This document shows positions 58,155 through 64,000 of a stretch of 64,000 nt of DNA, in pieces. A program made the translations under genes and the position numbers. Position 1 is the stretch's first letter, and the number at the start of each line of letters is the position of its first letter. Under the pieces are notes generated by a model. It saw only the letters and a program-made list of their open reading frames with translations, had not been told where the DNA came from and searched no databases. This stretch comes from Bimuria novae-zelandiae CBS 107.79 (taxonomy: Eukaryota; Ascomycota; Dothideomycetes; Pleosporales; Didymosphaeriaceae): NCBI GenBank assembly GCA_010015655.1, contig ML976693.1:414622-478621 (forward strand). Reading direction: 5' to 3'.

Positions 58155-58868
58155 ATGAGCGGTGCAGAAGACGAAAGCATTACGAACGGTACCGTGGATC
58201 CGTCTACGTTCAAAATCGCAGATCGCCTCCAAACTCCCCAGTACAAGCGCCTCTACGACGAAACGCAGAAGCTCAAGGAGCGCGTCAACGACCTGACCTC
58301 GTACCAACAAGCGCACCCCGCGCCTCCCAAACCGCCGACGACGCGCGACGGAATCGATGCCGAGAAGAAGACCCAGAACCAGCTCGACCTGCTCGAGAAG
58401 CGGCTGAGGGCGCAGCTGGCACAGACACGTACCGTGTACCGCGCCTGCGTGATGAAGATCCGTGAGGAAAAGGCCGAGACAGCAGAGAAGAAAGCCGCGA
58501 ACGATGCGCTTATCCTGGGTCTCCACAACCTGAAGTACGAGGAGCAGTCGCTGCGCTCCGAGATCGCGGCCGCCGAGAACTACGACCACAAGTACAAGAA
58601 ACTGCCCCTCGTCCCGACGGACGAGTTTGTGCAAAAGTATCCGCAGTACGCCGGCGCGAGCGACCACGAGTTGACGATTGCGCGCATCGAGCAGGAGTAC
58701 AAGGACCGCATGGAGCTGGAGACGCAGCGGCAGGAGAAGCTCAAGCAGAAGCAGAAGCTGATTGCCGAGGTCAAGAGGGGCAAGGATGATCTGACGCGGC
58801 TGGATGCCATGTTGGAGAAGTTTGTAGGGCACTTTGAGCCGATTCGGAAGGTTTTGGGGACTGAGTAG
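58155..58868 (+). CDS. THO complex subunit THOC5/FMIP-like protein, 237 aa
   Basis: The single exon starts at 58155 (MSGAEDESITNG); the open frame extends upstream but is not family-like. Almost the whole protein is coiled coil: LYDETQKLKERVNDL, NQLDLLEKRLRAQLAQTRT and KKAANDALILGLHNLKYEEQ. The last leads into SLRSEIAAAENYDHKYKKLPLVPTDEF, which matches the THOC5/Fms-interacting-protein core ('NL.YE...L..EI......k......v..eEF'). A further coil, HELTIARIEQEYKDRMELE, ends in LEKFVGHFEPIRKVLGTE. THO couples transcription to mRNA export in the nucleus. Animal THOC5 is about 680 aa; fungal members are often this short coiled-coil portion only. Confidence 0.8.
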   Translation: MSGAEDESITNGTVDPSTFKIADRLQTPQYKRLYDETQKLKERVNDLTSYQQAHPAPPKPPTTRDGIDAEKKTQNQLDLLEKRLRAQLAQTRTVYRACVMKIREEKAETAEKKAANDALILGLHNLKYEEQSLRSEIAAAENYDHKYKKLPLVPTDEFVQKYPQYAGASDHELTIARIEQEYKDRMELETQRQEKLKQKQKLIAEVKRGKDDLTRLDAMLEKFVGHFEPIRKVLGTE

Positions 58869-59726
58869 GGCGGCCTCCTGCTACGGAGACGCATTGACAA
58901 TGCTTCGAGTCATCTTGCTAAGACGGTGCATGGACAGGAACTCCGGCCAAAGACGGCGAGACAACTCAAGAGGCTGAAGCGACGGTTTGCCGCCGCAGAG
59001 AGACGACTGCACGTCAACGAAGGATGACAAGAGGCGGTTTGCCCTGTCGACGGGCAGCATGGCTACGAAGTCGACACATAGCTGAGGATGGATGTTCCAA
59101 TGCCCTGAGGGCTGCTTTGCACTGCCGGTACTACAGCCACCGTGCAGCAGGCAGAAAGAGGCTACTGGGGACGAACTCGATGTAGGGAACAGTTCCTCGC
59201 ATCACACGCCTACGGGCCCTTCGTTATGTGAATACATACCGCATCATACATATGTACCGAACCATCATGTTGACTATTCATGACTACCCTTGTTCCATCT
59301 CAGTGCGATACGGTGCATCTTCAGAGGCCCAGCGCTTGCCTCTCTACCCCGCATAAACCGTGCACCCGCGGACATGAGACGGCGCATCCCAGCCAATAGC
59401 GCCCTCCCGCCGCCGCCCACGTGACCGCCGAACCATGCGCTATGCCATGTTCGCAGGCGTTCTAGCTATCGACGGAGGCTGAACAGTTGCCAGATAGGGG
59501 AGGTTGCGCACGGTGAACACGCGGGGAGGAACGCACCGATGAAAGAAGGCCTCTCGTAGTGCTACTTAGCGTTGGTTATGGGATGAGACTTTGGCTAGCG
59601 GCCGCTACCTAATGTAGACCTCCCGCTTTGCTTGCGCTCGAAAACTGCTCCCCTACATGTGTAACAAGAGAGCTGGCGCGCAATCTACAGAACCACGTTC
59701 CTACCTGCATCCAGAGTCCTCGCGCA
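58869..59726. other. Intergenic, nothing recognised
   Basis: 858 bp, GC-rich in its second half (around 59380-59480). No convincing coding, repeat or RNA signal was seen. Confidence 0.45.
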
Positions 59727-60098
59727 ATGCCCACCCCGACCTCCACCGCGTACACCCTGCCACCCCCTCGCCTCGCCAAGCCCATCCTCCTCTGCGCTGC
59801 CATCATGGCGCTCACGGCCTCCAGGCGCCTCGCCTACCCTGGCTCCGTCCTCCACAGCACCCTCCTGCCACTGTCGCCCTCCGCCGCCGGAGCAGCCATG
59901 TGGTTGCAGTGGGGCGTTTTCTGGTTCTTTTACGTCGCGCACGCGGTGGAGTGCGCTATTATGGCGCGGATGCTGAGGGGCCACCGCGTGCTTGTGGGGA
60001 GCCGCGCGTGGTGGGCGTGGATGGGGGAGTGTTTTGTGGGGGGAAAGTTTTGCTTTGAGCATCTCGAGGCGGTTGCTGGGGGGAAGAAGGGCACGTAG
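59727..60098 (+). CDS. Small membrane protein, TMEM254/DUF4499-like, 123 aa
   Basis: From the ATG at 59727 the frame runs 124 codons including stop. Hydrophobic segments lie at about 18-30 (KPILLCAAIMAL), near 50-80 (AAMWLQWGVFWFFYVAHAVE) and toward the end. The pair FFYVAHAVECAIMARML and AWWAWMGECFVGGKFCFEHL resembles the 'H..Ea..a' and 'W..qtf..G..sl' pattern of the DUF4499/TMEM254 family of three- to four-helix membrane proteins. Function is unknown in the family. The open frame extends 33 codons upstream, but that part is not hydrophobic or family-like. Family assignment is from memory of the pattern and should be tested. Confidence 0.6.
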   Translation: MPTPTSTAYTLPPPRLAKPILLCAAIMALTASRRLAYPGSVLHSTLLPLSPSAAGAAMWLQWGVFWFFYVAHAVECAIMARMLRGHRVLVGSRAWWAWMGECFVGGKFCFEHLEAVAGGKKGT

Positions 60099-61026
60099 GT
60101 GTGCCGCGTATGCGGTACCGCTTTGGGGGACCTCGTACCCAGGTGAGGCGCGTGTGCTGTGACGAAGCGAGGGATGGGGCTTGGGCTTGGGCTTGGGCTT
60201 CTGCTCGAGTTGTAAATGCTTGTTTGTATAGCTTTCTAAAATAGAGACCTTCTACACATGTACAGTACACCCAAAGGTATCAGGTTACCATGCCCACTGC
60301 CAACCCCAGCCCCGAGCAACTTGACCACGCCCTAGCTACCCCGTCGCCGTTCCCGTGTAGCCCGCGTCGCATCGTCCCGCTTACCAGCATGTTGCGACTC
60401 CGGCACCCATGCCCAACATCCCTACCACTCTCCCACCACCTCTCCAACCCAAACCGTCACCGCAAACTACCCTTTGCAGCAATCCACACCGCGCCCATTG
60501 ATTTCTGTACCGCATAAGGGTTCATCCATGGAGTTGCGATATTGCGCTTCCCAGTCGGGGAATGTGGACCGTTGGAGGCACGATCCGCCAATGGGAGCGC
60601 CAGCGCGCTGTCAGGCGCTGCCCTCGAGGAAGGATTGCCCTTGTGGGTGGGGTCCCCAAGAGTCCTGGGGAGCCACCACCGACCAAGTCAACCGGCGGTA
60701 AAGTGGTACGAAAGGTCATTGCGACTTTTGCATTTGTTCTTGATAATGTAGTTTGAAGGACATCAGACGAAGACGGGGTAATTTGTATAAGAGGGAAGAT
60801 TCGCTAATGCTTGTGCGATATTCTAGAAGCAAGAACGCCATGCTAATGTAATGCAGCCATGCAACTCAACAACTATGGAGCTTCACAAGCTTCGTGAAGC
60901 CGCAACTATGTAGCGAAAGTGACATATGCCGTAACGTTGTCCGGCAGAGGGGTATCTAAAATTACAATATTATAAGTTCAACCCCACTCGAACAGTGGGA
61001 CGCCAAAAGTGGAGAAGAGAATGCAT
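60099..61026. other. Intergenic gap between convergent genes
   Basis: This includes a (GGGCTT)4 repeat and a small inverted repeat CTTCAC/GTGAAG around 60883-60899. No gene is seen. Confidence 0.5.
60177..60200 (+). repeat. (GGGCTT)4 hexanucleotide repeat
   Basis: Four perfect units lie about 80 bp after the stop of the small membrane-protein gene. The unit differs from the fungal telomere repeat TTAGGG, so it is not an internal telomeric tract. Confidence 0.9.
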
Positions 61027-62898
61027 CTATGCTGCGGCCATAATGATCTCCTTGCCCTTCATCGACTTCCACTCGACAAAAGCAGCTCCGAAGATGGAGA
61101 GGGCGGCCGTGGCGACGCTGACGTAGAAGGTTTCGGTGAGCGCACCGTTGTAGGCTGACAGCACGCCGCTGAGGAACTTGGCTTCGATGTGGTTCTTGAG
61201 CTCGGTGGCGCCGACGGCGAGGACGATTTTAGGATCGAGGTCCGGCACGACAGTTTGTAGGTTCTTGATGAGCTGGTTCGTGAATACGTTTTGCCCAACC
61301 GAGATAAAGAGAGCGCCACCGAGGGTTTGCGAGAACATCATTATAGCTGTGCCGATGGGAATGTCCTTCGTTGGGAGCGCGGTCTGCACGGCGACAAGCA
61401 TCTGCTGCATGCCGAAACCGACACCGGCACCAAATATGAACTGATATCCGATCCACTTGGGGGAGTTTGTATCAGTTTCAAAGGTAGAGAGGAGACCAGC
61501 GCCGATGGCCATGAGAACGGAGGAGAGGAGCATGAACGGAGTGTAGTAGCCGATGGCGGTAACGGCTCCACCAGCAAGCATCGAGATGACGACAAGACCG
61601 AGAATGGTGGGCAAGTTCATAATGCCGGACTTGGTGGCGCTGGCACCTTTAATGGCCTGGAACCAGATAGGGATGTAGTACACCATGACGAAAAATGCAG
61701 CGCCCAACATGGCTCCGAACCAGGCGGATCCCCAGACATTGCGGTTTTTGAAGACGCGAGGGGGCACCGTAGCATCCTCCTGCTTCCAGACCTGAATAGC
61801 GAGGAACCCAACAAGAAGCAAGCCGGAAATGACCAGGAGCGCAATGATGCGGGCGTTCTTCCATTCATACTTGCTGCCACCCCACTGGAGAGCCAGGAGC
61901 AGGCAGATGATAGCGGGCAGGAACAGCGCGGTGCCCTCGAGATCGAACTTCTTTACCTGTTCTTTCCACGTGGCATTGACCTTGGCTGTCTGGCGCTTGA
62001 TCTTGAAGAAGGGAATGATAAAGGCAGCTGTCACCGCTCCAATGGGGAGGTTGATATAGAAGCACCATCTCCATGTGAGTTTATCGGTAAAGGCGCCGCC
62101 AAGGCTAAGCATTGTTAGCTGCCGCTTGATCTACAGCTATGTAAGTCGATGGAGGGAACAACTTACAGTGGGCCGGCTACACTAGCAATGCCGTACATGC
62201 CCCCAATCAAGCCCATGTACATAGGACGGGTCCTCAGGGGCACGGAGACGCTGATGATGAGCACGGCACCGGCGAAGATACCAGCCGCACCGATACCTGC
62301 AATAGCACGTCCGATGATGAGGGCGGTAGAATTGGGCGCAACGCCGCAAATGAGGGAGCCGACTTCGAAGATGAATAGCGCGGAGATGTAGACCCATTTA
62401 ATCGAGTAGAAGGTATAGAATTTGCCGTAAATAAGCTGCGTCGCGCAAGTGGTGAGCAAGTACGCGCTGCCATACCATCCTACATCGTTGAGTGCCTTGA
62501 ACTGGTCTGTGATGCGTGGAATGGCAGTTGCAATGATGGTATTGTCCTGTTGGGGCTGTTAGCTCTGGATGTCATTATGCAGGTAGGTTGCGCACCAATG
62601 CCATGCAAAAGACAGACAAACACAGCGCTATCGTAATGACGGCGAGCCGCCATGCCTTGGGGTACTCGTGCTCGGCCTCCCCTTCTGGCACCTGCTCTGC
62701 CTCCTCGACGACTGCATGCTCCTTCGAATTCGCGATTTCTGTGGTTGGTTGCGGCTCCGTGGCCGTGTCCAGCGCCGACGGTTCGGGGTCGGTCTTCTCG
62801 TAGTTCATGATGGAGGGTTCGTTGCTCACAGCAGCCGTCTTCTCCGAGTCGGCCGTGCTTGCGCCTGAGGGTCTGAGGTATTCGTTCTTGTCGCTCAT
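61027..62898 (-). CDS. MFS transporter of the DHA2 (14-helix) drug:H+ antiporter type, 586 aa, three exons
   Basis: Exons are 62898-62596, 62546-62167 and 62104-61027; introns are 49 and 62 nt and the frame is 1,761 nt. A hydrophilic 75-residue N terminus is followed by helices. Motifs include [21 protein letters not shown] (spanning intron 1; DHA2 motif in helix 1), [18 protein letters not shown] and [18 protein letters not shown] (motif C-like). Next come [25 protein letters not shown] and late helices such as [19 protein letters not shown]. This arrangement matches the fungal DHA2 efflux pumps, many of which export toxins or drugs at the plasma membrane. No biosynthetic cluster lies next to it in this window, so a specific substrate cannot be inferred. 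It appears full length. Confidence 0.93.
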
Positions 62899-63538
62899 CG
62901 CGCCTTCCACTTGTGTTTGTTTGTCGGGTTGATAAGAACGGAAGGAGCGCAGCAGGCTTGATCACCGTTCGGGAAGGGACAAACGCTGCAGAGAAGCCGA
63001 GGACAGGACTGGCGTGGAGAATCGAAGTGCAAGATGTGCGCAACGCAGGCTAGAAAAAGGGGAGCGTTGGCACTGAATTGTACGTCGCTGCCTGGCCTGC
63101 TCCATCATCCATGCGCCGAATATTCTCGTCCATCATCCATGCGCCGGTCACTTTAGGACGCAGCTTATCCTCCATTGTCGGAGGTTCGGTGGGTCCTCAC
63201 GCCCCGTGCCGATGCCCTGGGGCGGACTACAGCCGCGAGTTTGCCTGAAGCTGCTGGATCATTTCGTCCGGCCCACAGCCAAGACCAAACAAGAACGTAT
63301 CGCTTCCCGCTGGCGCTTGGCATCGGTGGCAGCAGCGAGCGAATTGCCCGTTGCGAGCGAGTGCGATTCCTGCCAAATCTCTCGTACCGAACGCATGGCG
63401 CGCCTCCTACGCGATCACCAGGGTAGCGGTCTGGAACCCGTCCCACGGACCCACCCGGTGCAAAGCCTCGTGCAGCACTGCAGTTTGCAGATTTCGTCCG
63501 AGAATCCTGAGTCACCACGACACAGTTGCACTTACCAG
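62899..63538. other. Intergenic upstream of the MFS gene, nothing recognised
   Basis: Overlapping open frames of about 110-190 codons on both strands have no domain support. A duplicated CATCATCCATGCGCCG segment occurs at about 63102 and 63132. The MFS promoter should be at its left end. Confidence 0.45.
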
Positions 63539-63829
63539 TAGGGATGGGCATGTAACTTATGGATTACCGGATATCCCGTATCTGGTACGGTACATCCATG
63601 GACAGCGATTTAGTTACCGTATGCCAAGCCCTATATATACTATATATAGTATATTATCCTTAGTAACCCCGTGCTATTCTAAAAAAGTCTAGTGTGTACT
63701 AGTAAAACTAGGCTTTTTCAGAATCTTACGGACTGCCAAGGACGTTACTAATATACGGGATATTCCGTATTATACGAGATACGGTATATCCATGTATCAG
63801 TCACCAAATCCCGTATCGACACATCCCTA
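63539..63829. mobile_element. hAT-type MITE, 291 bp, with perfect 8-bp target duplication
   Basis: The element begins TAGGGATGGGCATG at 63539 and ends ACACATCCCTA at 63829. A perfect 8-bp direct repeat, CTTACCAG, flanks it at 63531-63538 and 63830-63837. It has no open reading frame and folds back on itself: AAAAAGTCTAGT pairs with ACTAGGCTTTTT, and ATACGGGATAT-type motifs face their complements near both ends. It is AT-rich with a TATATA palindrome (about 63630-63655). The outermost eight bases TAGGGATG are the same as in the hAT copy at 5628, so both belong to related hAT families. A MITE of this type is mobilised in trans. Confidence 0.88.
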
Positions 63830-63837
63830 CTTACCAG

Positions 63838-64000
63838 AACACATCTGCGATTTTTTCCGTTGAGCGCAACGTGGCCACACCTTGGCACACGGATGATAGC
63901 TGAGGCAACGTGGACTGTCGGTGATACATGACATCAACACTCGTAGCCTCCATCTCACTCTCTAGAAGCGGCCGTTGTGCAAGAACGCCACGAGCTTGCA
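63838..64000. other. Right edge, nothing recognised
   Basis: No supported feature is seen in the last 163 bp. Confidence 0.5.

Noticed and set aside
60177..60200. Internal telomeric repeat
   Set aside because: The unit is GGGCTT, not TTAGGG or its complement, and only four copies are present.
60950..61000. B-box-like AAGTTCAACCCC suggesting a tRNA gene
   Set aside because: No matching A-box at a suitable distance and no cloverleaf stems could be formed.
1..64000. CRISPR array, prophage, or secondary-metabolite cluster
   Set aside because: No regularly spaced repeats, no bacterial gene features, and no PKS, NRPS or terpene synthase near the MFS pump.

Overview
The window looks like nuclear DNA of a filamentous ascomycete (Pezizomycotina, probably a Dothideomycete; the class is an inference). 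The reasons are compact genes split by roughly 46-130 nt GT-AG introns with CTAAC/CTGAC-type branch sites, typical fungal orthologues (PAN1, palF/RIM8, RIM- and AP-3-type trafficking genes, a DHA2 MFS pump), and hAT-type transposon copies. There is no operon structure, no CRISPR array and no convincing tRNA or rRNA gene.

Layout. 1-689 holds the 5' part of a RING/IBR-like gene running off the left edge (minus strand). 690-7553 is gene-poor. It carries a degenerate tandem repeat, a tRNA-like fragment and a 903-bp hAT deletion derivative with a perfect 8-bp target duplication. 7554-28386 is gene-dense: a large Gln/Met/Pro-rich disordered protein, a small mitochondrial-type membrane protein, RAMP4/YSY6, AP-3 delta (APL5), EMC2, an unknown membrane protein, RPB11, PAN1, a small coiled-coil protein, MRI1 and a broken aldo-keto reductase. 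28978-49079 carries a Dothideomycete-type 'DUF7730-like' protein, glycogen debranching enzyme (GDB1), a RhoGAP protein, BET2, a C2H2 protein, eIF3m, a coiled-coil protein and palF/RIM8. 50843-64000 carries a CSC1/OSCA-like channel protein, an F-box gene with two lesions, a THOC5-like gene, a TMEM254/DUF4499-like gene, a DHA2-family MFS transporter and a second, 291-bp hAT-type MITE with its own perfect 8-bp target duplication.

Many genes are arranged head to head (AP-3 delta/EMC2, PAN1/coiled-coil, MRI1/AKR, RhoGAP/BET2, eIF3m/coiled-coil, palF/CSC1-like), so intergenic gaps of 240-1,760 bp probably serve as shared promoters. The products are mostly housekeeping: vesicle traffic (AP-3, BET2, PAN1), ER membrane biogenesis (RAMP4, EMC2), transcription and mRNA export (RPB11, THOC5), translation (eIF3m), methionine salvage (MRI1), glycogen breakdown (GDB1) and ambient-pH signalling (palF). 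I see no secondary-metabolite cluster and no clear novel multi-gene system.

The most notable points are an intron that splits the AP-3 delta start codon itself (AT|G), next to a RAMP4 gene whose first exon is only ATG; two hAT-type elements with diagnostic ends; an apparently fresh AKR pseudogene; and an F-box gene that looks like two genes until an alternative splice acceptor joins them in frame. Exon structures were deduced by eye from reading frame, splice signals and family alignment from memory, and were not confirmed by transcripts or searches.
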